Positions 34,776 through 45,852 of a stretch of 64,000 nt of DNA are shown piece by piece. The translations under genes and the position numbers were made by a program. Within the stretch, counting starts at the first letter, position 1. The number at the start of each line of letters is the position of its first letter. Source of the DNA: Brachypterus glaber (lineage: Eukaryota; Arthropoda; Insecta; Coleoptera; Kateretidae); the NCBI GenBank assembly GCA_958510825.1, contig OY294046.1, positions 74,657,808 to 74,721,807 on the forward strand. Direction: 5' to 3'. The notes below the pieces were generated by a model. It did no database searches, was not told the DNA's origin, and saw only the letters and a program-made list of their open reading frames with translations.

Positions 34776-36479
34776 TTAGATACTAGCCAGAGCTTTATCT
34801 ATGGCGTGCATGGTTGAGCGATTTGGTCTAAAGCCGTACTGACTTTTATTATTTTTTTCTAGGAAATCTGATAGACGTTTATTAAAACAAAAGTCAAAGA
34901 CCTTTGCAAAGTGAATTTGTAGTGATATGGGTCGGTAATTACTCATATCGGTCTTTTGCCCTTTATTTTTATAAACTGGTACAACTTTTGAGGTTTTTAA
35001 TGTATCAGGATATTCACCGGTTATAAAACTTAAATTAACAATGTGGGCCAGTGGTTTTGAAACTATAGTCGCCACCTCTTTTATAATTTTTCCGGGAACA
35101 CCGTCAACTCCGGAAGAGTCTTTGTTGCATACTTTACTGATTACCGATTCTATTTCTAAATAGTCGGTTGGGGATAAAAACATAGATTTTTTATTGTATT
35201 TTACGCGATTTTGAGCATTTTTATTTATGTTCGAATTATTCTGATTTAATTCCGCAAAATAATTATTAAAAGAATTAGTTATTTCTTTGATGTCTATAAT
35301 TGTTTTACCGTCAATGTTAATTTCATTAATTTTCTGTTTGTTTGTAATATTACTTTGCTCTTTTATTATTTTCCAACTCTCTTTATTAATATTATCCGCG
35401 TTTTTTAACCTAATATCATTATAACTTTTTTTAGAATTTTTTATTTTGTTGCGATAATGTCTTTTTAGTTCTTTAAAACGATTGTTATAGTCTTCGTTAT
35501 TTATTTGTTTATTTATGGATGCCATTTCTTTTAACATTTTAGATGTATTAACTATTTCGTTTGTAACCCACGTCTTATTTTTTTTGTGTGTATGTTTTAC
35601 TTTGTAATTATTTAGTGGAAAACAAGTGTTGAATATATCTATAAACTTTTTATAAAAAACATCAAAAGAGTGGTTTACATTTTGAGTATTGTAGATACCG
35701 GACCAATCCGCAGAACTTAATTGGTACTTAAAATTATTTAAACTGATTTCGTCGTATTTCCGTTTTTTGTAGGAGGATTCTTGAGATTTAGGAATAGTAG
35801 TTTGTAGTATTTGATATGTGTGGTCTGACATGTATGATTCCGCAACAATAGGGGTAAAATTATTAATATTTGTGTATATATTATCAATACATGACCTAGA
35901 CTCATTTTTTATACGAGTGTACGCAGTTATACTAGGGATTAAGTTATGTTCATTAAATAGGTTTTTTAGAGTATTTGCGTTTTTTTGTTTTTGTTTTTTT
36001 GTGGATAGAATATCAGTATTAAAATCTCCGCATATTGCATATCTAACACCTGGCCTATATATTAGTTTTAATAAATGTGTAAGTTTTTTTATAAAAGTAT
36101 TGAAGTTACCGTCTGGGGACCTATATATGGAGCAGACTATTAATTTTAAACTATTATATGGGTTAAATTCAGTTGCACAAGCCTCAAAGTCTAATTCTTT
36201 ACAAAAATTTAGTTCAATATTTTTGAACGGAATTTTATTATTTGCGATAATACAGACTCCCCCTTTTTTGTATTTTACTCTGTTATAACTGTTAACAACT
36301 GTATAATTACCTATGTTTAGGTTGGATATTTCATTTTTTTGATGATGTTCGCTTAAGCACAGTATATCAATTTTATTTTCTAGAAGAAGTACTTCTAGTT
36401 TATCAATTTTGTTTATGTTATCGTTCTTTAGTGAGTTAATATTAAAATTCATTATGTTAAGTGGGGTCTCTTCTTCCAT
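34776..36479 (-). pseudogene. Non-LTR element endonuclease and first half of RT
   Basis: 567 codons from a real ATG. Residues 1-225 are an APE-type endonuclease: NFNIN at 11-15, the catalytic Glu in CLSEHH at 41-46, GDFNTD at 151-156, SCIDNIYTN at 196-204 and SDH at 218-220. A Lys/Asn-rich linker follows. RT fingers begin near 450 (SSGVDGVPGKII, NYRPISLQ, QYGFRPNRSTMHAI). The frame stops at TAA directly before the RT palm, which continues in another frame at 34740. Asn and Lys are very frequent, in line with the AT-rich host. Confidence 0.9.
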
Positions 36480-37364
36480 CCTAGTAGAATGCTGTTGTCC
36501 ATATTCCGCAGATCTTACTCCAGTATTATCATCTTATATCGATTTTTTTGCTTCGAACGTCGGTGAGAAGCAAAATAACATGACATTCACGTGAAAGCCA
36601 CGTTAATATGTGACATGCGATATATTCACAGCGTTGTTAATTATTTGTTATTAAATAACATGTTTGTCACGTCACACGTGTTACGTTGCAAATGTGATGT
36701 TAAATACATGTTATTTTTCAATATTATGTGATGTTATGATTTAGTTTAAAAATACACCCAAAAGTGATGTTAATTTCTTGTAACATAACATCCCTTGCTA
36801 CCTGGGAAGGTACGCGGCCCGTTTTACACCACAGAGTGCATAAATAGCATAATTATGCATAAATCGTAGAGTATCAAAAATTTAACAGATGTAGGTACTG
36901 TTTTTCTGGAAAGGGCCTATCCAAAGACTCGCATAACAAGCATATTACATAAGAATGCGATGCCAGGATTGGCTTGATGTGTCGACATGTATCTTGTAAT
37001 GGTTGTTATACGAGCCTCTGGATAGGCCTGAAGTTGTAATTGTTACCTAAAAATTTGATGTTTTCCTTGTGTTCAATATAATTTACGTTTGTACAATATG
37101 TAGAATATGCTAATTTAGTGTGAGTGTATAAAGAATAAACCAAAAAAGTACCTTTTTGAATACCATACAAAATAACATTAAGTATAACTATTTTTTATAT
37201 AATTTTCTCTTCTTTTATTAGCTTTAACGACCGTGAGTCATTGTCATAGACAAAAAATGTCAAAATATTTTATATGTTAAAAGGTACAAGTTTTTAACCA
37301 ATGATGTAGCTTAAAAATCGCGGGAATTTTAAACTACTATCTTGCATAATTGGACGGACTATAG

Positions 37365-37851
37365 TAAAACATAGAAAAATGTTGATTTGATTTTGTTTAA
37401 AATGAGATGATACTAGATTTTGAAAGTTGTAGTAGTTTTCTAACACAATATTATTAAAGAATTTAGTAAATTTTATTAAAGAATTTAGTAAATTTTGGTA
37501 AAAAAGGAGTGAATCTTTTATCTTTTTTATATCGAGACATACTAAGTATGGCATAATATAAAAGACAAGTCTTGTCTATTAAAATAATGCCATAAGATAT
37601 ATCAGATAACCCTTAAAATTCATAACATCTAATTTAATCTGTTACCCAAACCTTCTTTGTTTTCTTTTAAGAAGATTATCTTTACTTGCTCATTTAGTTT
37701 AGAATACACAAATAGCTGTATATATTAAAAAAAAACGCCAATTTAATGAAAATTAGAAAACAGCGATAATGCTGTTATACTGGTTAATTATTTAACTTAT
37801 TTTCCAAACAAGGAAAATAATAATGACTTTTAATTTTGTACAAATACTTAC
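37365..37851. other. Intron 1 next to exon 1, no features
   Basis: AT-rich. A short duplicated word (TAAAGAATTTAGTAAATTTT) lies near 37450-37490. Otherwise nothing is recognised. Confidence 0.4.
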
Positions 37852-38125
37852 ATGCCCATGTTTGTCCATTTCATTATTCGTCAGCTTGACCTTTTCAAAG
37901 GACACCACTTGCTTCCTCAACTGTTCTCCCGAATACGGCGAATCCGGATGTGCGTATATCCTACATGGCGCAGGCGGGTCGGCCTTTCCCGCCACCAGCC
38001 AAGATGATCGATGATATGCATATCGATATCTTTTGTTGTCAACAGGTACAATGTCTATCAGGACTGCGTAGCGCTGGTCAGAACGGATTCCTGTAAAGGA
38101 TACCCTAACCGTTGGAAACATCCGC
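37852..38125 (-). CDS. mid: T-box factor, exon 1 of those seen (first half of T-box core)
   Basis: 274 bp. The acceptor is TCTTAATTGCAG (CAG at 38126-38128) and the donor is GTAAGT (37851 down). Read from the second base it encodes [10 protein letters not shown], then [76 protein letters not shown]. Exon 2 continues LVLNSMHKYQP in phase 0. RIYAHPD with [20 protein letters not shown] is closer to insect H15/midline than to omb, Dorsocross or org-1 as I remember those proteins. The missing upstream exon should encode the start of the T-box (a WxxFHxLGTEMIITKxGR-type segment), joined in phase 1. Confidence 0.95.
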
Positions 38126-38128
38126 CTG

Positions 38129-38460
38129 CAATTAAGAGAAAGAAATTCTTATTAACTTATTGTTTCTAAAAGTAAATTTTACACCAGTTATATTAAAGTC
38201 GATGTTTATATTGCAACGAGTTGATGATGCTTAGATTGCAATAAAAGAACAGCGTAGAAAAGATAAAGAACGACGAAATATAAGCAGAATAAATAGAAAA
38301 AGGACGAGTAAAATAAACGTCCGAATTGCAACGAAAAATAGCAAAAAACATAAAAATAAATAGATGAAGAGGAAACGGAAGGTCGAGCATCAGTAAGGAA
38401 AAAAGAGATGAAATAAATATAAGGAATCCTTATTAAGGATAGACAGAAGAAGAAAAAGAA
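38129..38460. other. Upstream intron sequence
   Basis: No exon is recognised here. The long minus-strand frame that crosses 38206-38778 is low-complexity translation of the purine-rich tract. Confidence 0.4.
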
Positions 38461-38625
38461 TGGAATTTGTATTTTTAAATTATATATTGTATAGGTATTA
38501 GAATAAATGGAAGGAAAAGAAGAAGAAGAAGGAGAAAAAGAAGAAGAAGAAGGAGAAAAAGAAGAAGAAGCGGTATAATTTAAGAAGAAGAAAAAGAAAA
38601 CAGCAAAAAATATAAGAATAAATAG
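38461..38625. repeat. GAA-rich purine tract
   Basis: Runs of GAAGAAGAAGAAGGAGAAAA are repeated with variations over about 150 bp. Degenerate microsatellite in the intron upstream of exon 1. Confidence 0.85.
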
Positions 38626-38904
38626 AAGAAAAATAGATTTCGTACTTTTGGAACATCTTCTATATCTTTCGTGCAATTTGAATCGTCCTGCATGACGGAT
38701 AAAAAAAGCTGTGCAACACATGTAACGCACTATTGCGTCCAATTTGGCCCGTTGGCAAAGTCTCAGATTCTGCCCCATGTAGACTAAAGGCCTAACTAGT
38801 GTACTATATATAGTTTAGTAAAAACAAAAATGTTTTTTGATTTTTTACTTTCTTATAAAAAAAGTATTGTGATAGACAAAAAAATCAAAATAAGCAACAA
38901 CAAA

Positions 38905-38934
38905 ATGATGTCTGTCTGTCTGTCGGTCGGTCTT

Positions 38935-38965
<31 letters not shown>

Positions 38966-38975
38966 GTCTGTCTGT
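38905..38975. repeat. (TCTG)n microsatellite with following repeat tail
   Basis: About 16 TCTG-like units with TCGG and TCTA variants. The next block (GAGCTAGAGACTTGAAATTT at about 39001) shares CATAGAGACTTGAAATTTGG with 21460, suggesting a dispersed element that carries a microsatellite. Confidence 0.8.
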
Positions 38976-39059
38976 ATTCACGATAACATAAGAACACTTT
39001 GAGCTAGAGACTTGAAATTTGGTATACAGATGTATTTTTCTATTATCTTGGACAAGTTC

Positions 39060-40772
39060 CTATTTAAAAAATCATTTGGGGGGAAGGGGTTAAAAGGAGG
39101 GTCAAATGTTTATTTTGGTCGTATTTTTTGTTATTATTTAAAATAGAAGAAAAATTTAAAAACGAAATAAAATTTTAGATAACACTGCACAAAAAATGTC
39201 ATCATCAACCAACCCAAAATAAAATTACACAAAATGTGTAATAATACTTTTTTCCAGTCCCCTTTCTTCCCCAAAATGTAAAAAAATATTTCTGGACATA
39301 GCTTTTTTATTATTTACAATAGAAGAAACATTTAAAAACCACCTAAAAGGTAAAATAAAATTAGACAAAATATGTTAAAATATGTTATTACTTTCTCTAT
39401 GGGTTGTCGGCGTCTCCAGCAAATACAAGTACTTACGAAGGTATATAATTTTTTAATATGAGTAGGTAAATAATGGAGGCTTTATGGCATTTTTACTTTG
39501 ATCAGTAATAAGTTTGGCGAATCCATCAAGACGTAAGTCGTATGTTTTAATTAAACGTAAAGATGTTAAGGCAACGGACCAAGTGACAGTACAAACGGGC
39601 CATGATGGTCGCACTTCAACTGCTAAAGAACGTATTTATTACTACGCAGGGTAATTACAGACAGCTTCCTGTACACATAGAGAAATATTCATTGATTCAT
39701 GTTTTATTATATGGAGCATTATTTTTACATACACACTTGATCTTCCAAGCCTAATTGCGGGCTTTCTTTCCTTCTTGAGCTTTCCATTCGGTTATTTTCC
39801 TTGCTACATAATTTTTCTCTTCCTATCTTCAATAAAGATTCTTCACTCTCTGATATTTTAAGTAATTAATTGTTTTTTGCTTAAACTTTCCTTTTTATTC
39901 TTCTTTTCGAAAAGTTTTTAACTACCTATCATCCCTTAACAAAAAATTACCAAAAACTGGCCAAAATATTTCTAGTAAAGATATTTGCTGGATTTATCAA
40001 TTTGTTTTTCTTAGTTTAAACGAAGCAATTAGGTACCCTAATTATAGCATCCTGTATCTAAGAAATTGTCGACAATTAATAAAGCGGCATATGTCTAGTT
40101 TTATTGGCAATATCATTTGTTTTTTACTATTTTTAAGTATTTAATTGAGCGTCAAAATTTTTGACACCCATGCACATTGCATGATGGAATGTGCCTCTAA
40201 GCGAAAACATCTTAAAATACTGCTGAAAATATTAATAATTCTAATAATATAATAAAAAAATATTTATTGGATAAACCAAAGGGCTAACGACCGAGGTCTT
40301 TCTGCCCATAATTTACAATATTTTTAGTAATTAATACAATAAATTTTGTAAAAAAAGAAAAAAAAACTAATAATAATGTTTATAAATAATGAAAAAATGT
40401 TCATTGAACTAAGGACTGATAAAGTGGTAGAGAAGGGTGTCGTCTCTTAGGATTGTTTGTGGGATTATCATAGTTTAGTACTGTTTGTATCTTATTCATA
40501 TTATCGTTGTTATCACTCAATTTTTTCCTTAGTCTAATTCTAATATTAAAATTATAGTCAATATTTTTTTCTATGGGTAATATCACATTTTACGCTCTAC
40601 CAACACCTTTGGTTCAAAAGCGGTCTGAAGACATCAACACAGTCTTAGGGTCGCGCAATTGGTTTGGACTGTGTCTAGTTAATTTCTTTGTTTTTTGGTG
40701 GATGTCCGCTTGGGTTTGATTTTCGTCAGACTCCCATCCAACCAACCATCAAATCACGAAAACACTAACTAA
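39060..40772. other. Non-coding sequence, no gene seen
   Basis: AT-rich with some C-rich patches. A partly duplicated segment (AAATTTAAAAAC followed by AAATAAAATT) at 39145-39180 and 39330-39360 suggests an old tandem duplication. Nothing else is recognised. Confidence 0.35.
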
Positions 40773-41198
40773 AGTTTATTTTTTTAAGGTATAGTTATTT
40801 TAAATTTGCCGCTAAATACTCCACAAAGTCCGATTTACACTGAAGCATGTGGCTTGTTTTGAATGTCAACATAACCAATATTTATAATTTTTGTTTACTT
40901 ACTTTGTTTTTATGATGTTTTTATGTAAAAAAAAAGAGAATTGATAGAGCTGTTACTAAAAACTCTTTTGTATTTCTGTAGAAACAAAATTTGCTTATAA
41001 AATCGCTTTTATTCCAATAACATAAAGGATCAAACCATTGTTTTGTTCTCGTTAATGGCACGTCAACATTTTACGGTTGTGTAAATTGGGCTTAGTCATT
41101 TCGCTTACAACGCATGCGTATCTTACGTTGCTATGGTAATTTTGAGATTGTTTACAAGCGGGAAGGTTTAAAATAACTATACCTTAAAAAAATAAACT
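40773..41198. mobile_element. PIF/Harbinger-like MITE, TAA target site
   Basis: AGTTTATTTTTTTAAGGTAT at the left is the complement of the right end (ATACCTTAAAAAAATAAACT); the arms are about 34 bp and nearly perfect. TAA occurs directly on both sides (40770-40772, 41199-41201). A 3-bp TAA duplication points to PIF/Harbinger-type transposition. Confidence 0.8.
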
Positions 41199-41201
41199 TA
41201 A

Positions 41202-42775
41202 GATAAAGCTGTTGCTTTAGCAGTCGAGTAAATAAGCTTGGTTATTGAATGTTCATCTTCAAAATTAGCAATATTTCTATATTAATCAAACTTAGTAGGT
41301 ACATATGCCTATAACAATTTATTGACAAATTATATAACATACTTAATATACATTATTAATGTATTTTATAAAAAAACAGACATTCTTTTACACCACTTAA
41401 TTTTAAATCACAAAGAATGTATCACAGGCTTCAAATCACAGAAAAGTAATAAAAGAAGACATATTTATGCCACTAGTTAATTTGAAATCACAGAGAAAAT
41501 TAATTGAAGTGTTTAAAATTTATATGTACTAATTTAAAAGTAGTACGTTAGTATTACTTGATAGATTGTATCAACATCAAAGAACTGTACACATTTACAA
41601 TTAATTGTTTTAACGGTGTATTAAACCCATAATAAGTAATTATTAAAAGAAATGTCTAGTATTAATTTACAATAAAACACGCTACGTTCAAATATTTTAA
41701 ATACTAGGATTTCAGATTTTATCTTAAAAGGTGTAAAATTCTGAAACCGCAGTTAGTTCACATCGTGCAATGTTAGAAAATAAGTAGGTACTATTTCTGA
41801 AATATTATTATTAATATCGAGATTATTATTAATAATATGATTTATAACATTAAATTATGGTTTATAATATGACTTCTTTGAAAATAATCTAATGTTTTTA
41901 TTAAAAAACTGGTAACGACCTCAAATAATTATAAAATTTGTTGAATTGTGGGATATACGCCAAAAAGAAAACAACGCCAAACACTTTGTTAACTAAACCG
42001 ACATCCTCAGGGTTGATTAAAGCGTAAAAGCCATTTTAGTCATATACTTTTTGAATGGTAACATATAGTCAAATATAGACCAGATGAAAACAAAAAAAAT
42101 ATATAAACATTTTAAAAGGGTACGCACTACGGCAAATTCAGCTTGGAAGGTCAAAAAAAGTATTAAAAAATAAATGGTTAAATACAGAATTTTAGGCTCT
42201 TTAAAATGACGTACCATATAACCTAGAATGCCTTTTAAATTATTGTTCACCACTGCCCATTTAAAAAAATAACCCTGTATTGTAAAAAAAAATCTCCCAA
42301 CATTTTAAACATATAACCATCATTTTACCTGTCTTCCTTTATTTCTGCAGCCTTCTTACATCCAAACCAAATTTAATTTTTGTCGCTGTTTGACGATTAG
42401 TTACATTTCAAAAAAAAAAACTGTTTATTTATAATTTTGTATAAACAAGTGATTTATTTTAAAATAATAATTGAAAAATTAATTTTATATCTGTTCATGT
42501 ATAAATTTTATATTAAAGAAACGTTGTTTTTATTAATAGAATGGAGATACAAAAAAAAAGAGTTTGTCTATATATATATATGCTTTATTTTTATAACCAG
42601 TAGTTTTTATGATTAAGCATAATAATTATTAATAATACTAATTATTAAAAAGTATAAAAATATTAGTTGAAAACTTACTTAAATATCTAGATGTATAAAT
42701 TGTATATTAGTGTAACGTTGTTTAAACTGGTGATTAAGTAGAGATCTCGAATAGATATAGTAACAAATTGGCAAT
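41202..42775. other. AT-rich sequence, no gene seen
   Basis: Two diverged direct copies of a GTATAAATTTTATATTA plus AACGTTGTTT segment occur near 42500 and 42690. Short frames are low complexity. Confidence 0.35.
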
Positions 42776-43070
42776 GAAATTATAAGCTTTTAGAGGCCGC
42801 TATCTTGGTCGGTCGCGATCTGCCGCAGGTTCATTCGATTATTGGAAATATCGATACTAATCCAAGGCACCAGATGGCCAGGACATAACTCAAAGTGTAG
42901 CACTTGCGGTTTTATAATTTAAAAGCGGCGCTATTAATGGTAATGTGCTTATAATAAATACGAATCGATGTTCGCGATATCATTGTGGATATTATCGAAC
43001 ACCAGAATCTTTCATTAAACATGTCAGATTGTAACCTAGCAAATCACAAGCTAAGAACTTTTACCATTTG
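42776..43070. other. GC-richer single-copy island, possible regulatory element
   Basis: Blocks such as GGTCGGTCGCGATCTGCCGC and several CGATA/TATCG words (42851, 42964, 42994) lie in about 290 bp without repeat partners. It lies about 4.7 kb upstream of T-box exon 1. The enhancer idea is inference from composition. Confidence 0.2.
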
Positions 43071-43145
43071 CTGGTTTTACCTGATTTGACTTCTCAAAAG
43101 GCATACAGAAAACGACAAAGCTAAATTCAAGGGACCCCAGTCATA

Positions 43146-44296
43146 CAGGGTGTATTTGAAATAGCGTAGGAAATTTTAACAGGTGATTCTACATGATAAA
43201 ATATGACAAAAAGTTCCTATAAACATATGTCTAAAAATGCGTCATAAGGAAGCTACGCCCCTTTGAAATTGGCTAAAAAAATCGGTTTTTATTTAATAAC
43301 TCAGGAACCCTTTGAGATATGTTAACGAGGTTTTGCACGTGAATTAATCCTAATAAGGCCCATCTTTGTATGTCATTTTTACGTACATTTAAACCAGGGG
43401 TGTGCCAAACGGGGGGCCTTATCAGTTTTTTGTCCCAAACTTTTTTCTGTGTAACTTTTTTGCAATTTTATTTTTGAAATATGATTCCTCAGGTCAAAAT
43501 ACGTAAAAAAGGTACTCTTGTTGTAATACTGTAGAATTAACCGTTTTCGAGAAAAGTTCATTTGAGGACGAAAAATTAAATACTAAAATGTCGAAAACCA
43601 AAATTTTAATGATGCAGTGTTATTCTACATCAAAAACTAAGAAAAAAAGTTTCCATACATGTAGGTCGAAAAAACGCTTTTAAAGCTACCATAGCCATTT
43701 AAAAATGGTGCATATTTAGGAGACCATAGCTCCATTAGGATTGATTTTTGGAAGTACCTGTATATGACGTTTTTTTCTTAGTTTTTAATGTACATTCGCC
43801 CTGCATCATTAAAATTTTGGTTTTCAACATTTTAGTATTTAATTTTTCGTCCTCGAACCGTGGAATTTCACCTTCAAATGAATTTTTCTCGAAAACGGTT
43901 AATCCTACAGTATTACAACAAGAGTACCTTTTTTATGTATTTTGACCTGAGGAATCATATTTCAAAAATAAAATTGCAAAAAAGTTACACAGAAAAAAGT
44001 TTGGGACAAAAAACTGATAACCCCCCCCTGTTTCGCACACCCCTGGTTGAAATAAGTACATGAAAATAACACATGAAAACGGGCCTTAGTAGGATTAGTT
44101 GACGTGCAAAACCTCGTTGATATATCTCAAAGGGTTTCTGAGTTATTAAATAAAAACCGATTTTTTTAGCCACTTTCAAAGGGGCGTAGCTCCCTTATGA
44201 CGCATTTTTAGACATATGTTTATAGGAACTTTTTGTCATATTTTATGATGTAGAATCATCAGTTAAAATTTCCGACGCTATTTCAAATACACCGTG
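43146..44296. mobile_element. Large palindromic MITE, CAGGGTGTATTTGAAA termini, TA target site
   Basis: 1151 bp with arms of about 500 bp. Left CAGGGTGTATTTGAAATAGC pairs with right GCTATTTCAAATACACCGTG. Inner blocks such as GGGGTGTGCCAAAC, TGAATTAATCCTAATAAGG and TCAAAATACGTAAAAAAGGT have complements in the other arm. TA flanks both ends (43144-43145, 44297-44298). Short frames inside are mirror images of each other and not genes. Confidence 0.85.
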
Positions 44297-44352
44297 TATG
44301 GTCGTCCCTAAATAAAAATATTTAGTAAAAGGCTACCAAATGTAGCACTATA

Positions 44353-44603
44353 CAGTGTGATACAGAAATAAGATACCAAATTAAGGAGTGATTGTAGGTA
44401 CAAAAATATGAAATAGGTTCCTATAAAGGTTGGCCCGGAAGGGAGCCCTAAGGGAGCTGCGACCCTCCTAAAGGTACATCTGAAAAGAGTTTTTATTTAA
44501 TATTTCTGGAACCCTATAAACCACAGTAAGGATTTTTTGTACATAGCTTAACATTGATAAAGGCTATCCTTTTATGTAACTTTTATCTGAAAAACTCACC
44601 CGG
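44353..44603. mobile_element. MITE, CAGTGTGATACAG termini, TA target site
   Basis: CAGTGTGATACAGAAA at the left and CTGAAAAACTCACCCGG at the right are imperfect complements; TA is on both sides. It shares CCTATAAAGGTTGG and CCCTAAGGGAGCT with the element at 10605. Confidence 0.6.
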
Positions 44604-44919
44604 TATAGCGGGACGTCAACGATTTTTTTAACACTGTTGTTCTTTTATGATTATTATACTCTAGGTGTTTGGGATTTCCTATAAACTTGTCAGATTTAAT
44701 AATATTCTTCTTGTTATTATTAAAATGTTTACAACTACGCGACCATCTATTTTTCCTACATTATTAAATGTTTTCATGTAAACATGTAAATTTTAATAAT
44801 TATTTTTAAAGGTCAAATTGGTATTAAAACTAATCTAAAATCAACCACCAACTTAACTTTGTTGTCATATTAAATCCCCGAAAAAACACTGCTACCAATG
44901 CGATCACTAAAGGCATTCC

Positions 44920-45140
44920 TAAGCAGACACTACGCATACTGACATAATTTGCATACGGCATATGACTATCCATTCCTTCCATTTGCCAATTTTCAAAGTG
45001 GTTGGGGGTTTTTCCCCCTCCTAATACATAAGCGCATAAGATTGGTTAATAGACGATAGAAGAGGACGAACATATGCAAATTATGTCATTATGTATTATG
45101 CGTTATGTTTTGTTATGCAAGCCTGTGGATAAGCCCTAAT
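44920..45140. repeat. Imperfect inverted repeat with ATAATTTGCATA arms
   Basis: ACTGACATAATTTGCATACG at the left and TATGCAAATTATGTCATTAT at the right are inverted. The right flank (TTATGCAAGCCTGTGGATAA) resembles the palindrome inside MITE B. The purine/pyrimidine block TTGGGGGTTTTTCCCCCTCC at 45004 recurs at 45517. No gene is seen in 45141-45770. Confidence 0.45.
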
Positions 45141-45764
45141 CTGAGCCATATTTGTCGTTATGCATAACGAAAGCAATTTATTTGGGATATATTATTTGAG
45201 ATAAAGCACTTTTTGTTAGAAAAACTACCAACTTTTTCTTTATCTTAGGCAAAAGATGAATATAAAAAGCTTATCAACATTTTTTTTCCACAAAACAAAC
45301 AAAACAAAAAGAATTCCACTCAAGTTTCGCAACTTCTGCCCCCTACATTCCTAACATTACCTCAATATGAAAACTACACAAAAAGCATTAACAACTATAT
45401 ATCAACTATATGCCTTAGTAGGACCTGAAAGTTCCAACCACTATGCAATGCATGCATGCATATTATGCATAAAACATCAACTTTTTCAAAATTTCCTTCC
45501 ATTTTGCCAACTTTGGTTGGGGGTTTTCCCCCTCCACCCTCCATGACTAGGGCTCTAATAATAATTATTACAATTAAAATTATTCTACCTAAAAATAGAA
45601 AAATGCATTGCAATAACTTTCTTGAAAGCAGAAAATAGCTAAGGCTGAAGGGTAGACATTTACACGTAATCAATAATCGATTACGTTTTTTTAGATTTTA
45701 AGCTTTCACGGCCATTAAGATATAAAGAACTTTCACTTTCGGGTTTAGACCGTGTTAATGGATT

Positions 45765-45812
45765 TTCACTTTCCGATGTTTCGTCTCTTACTACTAGAGA
45801 CATCTTCAGGGA
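45765..45812 (-). other. Hammerhead-like core near the 3' end of a Penelope-like element
   Basis: On the minus strand CTGAAGA (45803-45809) fits the hammerhead CUGANGA box. A stem follows (GTCTC with GAGAC around a 9-base loop), then GAAA (45779-45782). Penelope-like elements are known to carry hammerhead motifs in their terminal repeats. I cannot find a convincing stem III and cleavage triplet, so the motif is incomplete or degenerate. Confidence 0.4.
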
Positions 45813-45852
45813 TTAATCTGAAACTAAGTTTCGAATCAACTTGTGTCACTAT

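Larger units (their letters stand above)
33452..36571 (-). mobile_element. Non-LTR retrotransposon (CR1/Jockey-like), one frameshift
   Basis: Minus-strand element with an endonuclease-RT frame (36479 to 33646), about 190 bp of 3' untranslated sequence and a (TTAC)n tail at 33452-33480. Only about 90 bp lie between the first ATG and the next element, and no ORF1 is seen, so the 5' end is truncated or the family lacks ORF1. The simple-repeat tail rather than poly(A) is typical of the CR1/L2 group. The clade is not certain. Confidence 0.85.
32900..36806. mobile_element. CCCAGGTAGC element (family C) nested in MITE B and carrying a non-LTR element
   Basis: CCCAGGTAGCAA at the left end and TTGCTACCTGGG at the right end are perfect inverted termini. 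The interior next to both ends is rich in TAACATCAC/GTGATGTTA-type words. MITE B sequence reads on directly outside both ends, with AA present on each side. GCAAAATAACATGACATTCA and the following 30 bases occur both just inside the left end (32907) and again at 36573, right after the 5' end of the non-LTR element. Class unknown. Confidence 0.7.
32869..37364. mobile_element. MITE family B, copy B, interrupted by nested elements
   Basis: It starts CTATACTCCGTCCAGTTATG and ends TAATTGGACGGACTATAG. Flanking 32900-36806 it is a near copy of 12707-13289 in the opposite orientation, sharing the internal palindrome and blocks such as GTACCTTTTTGAATACCATA. The insertion splits it about 30 bp from its left end. 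It sits in T-box intron 1, about 490 bp from exon 1. Confidence 0.8.

Noticed and set aside
35818..36288. 156-codon plus-strand frame
   Set aside because: It lies antisense to the non-LTR endonuclease and has no domain of its own.
38206..38778. 190-codon Ser/Phe-rich minus-strand protein
   Set aside because: It is translation of the GAA-rich purine tract; low complexity and no domain.
43379..44179. Small genes in the 43-44 kb region
   Set aside because: The frames are mirror-image translations of the two arms of one palindromic MITE.
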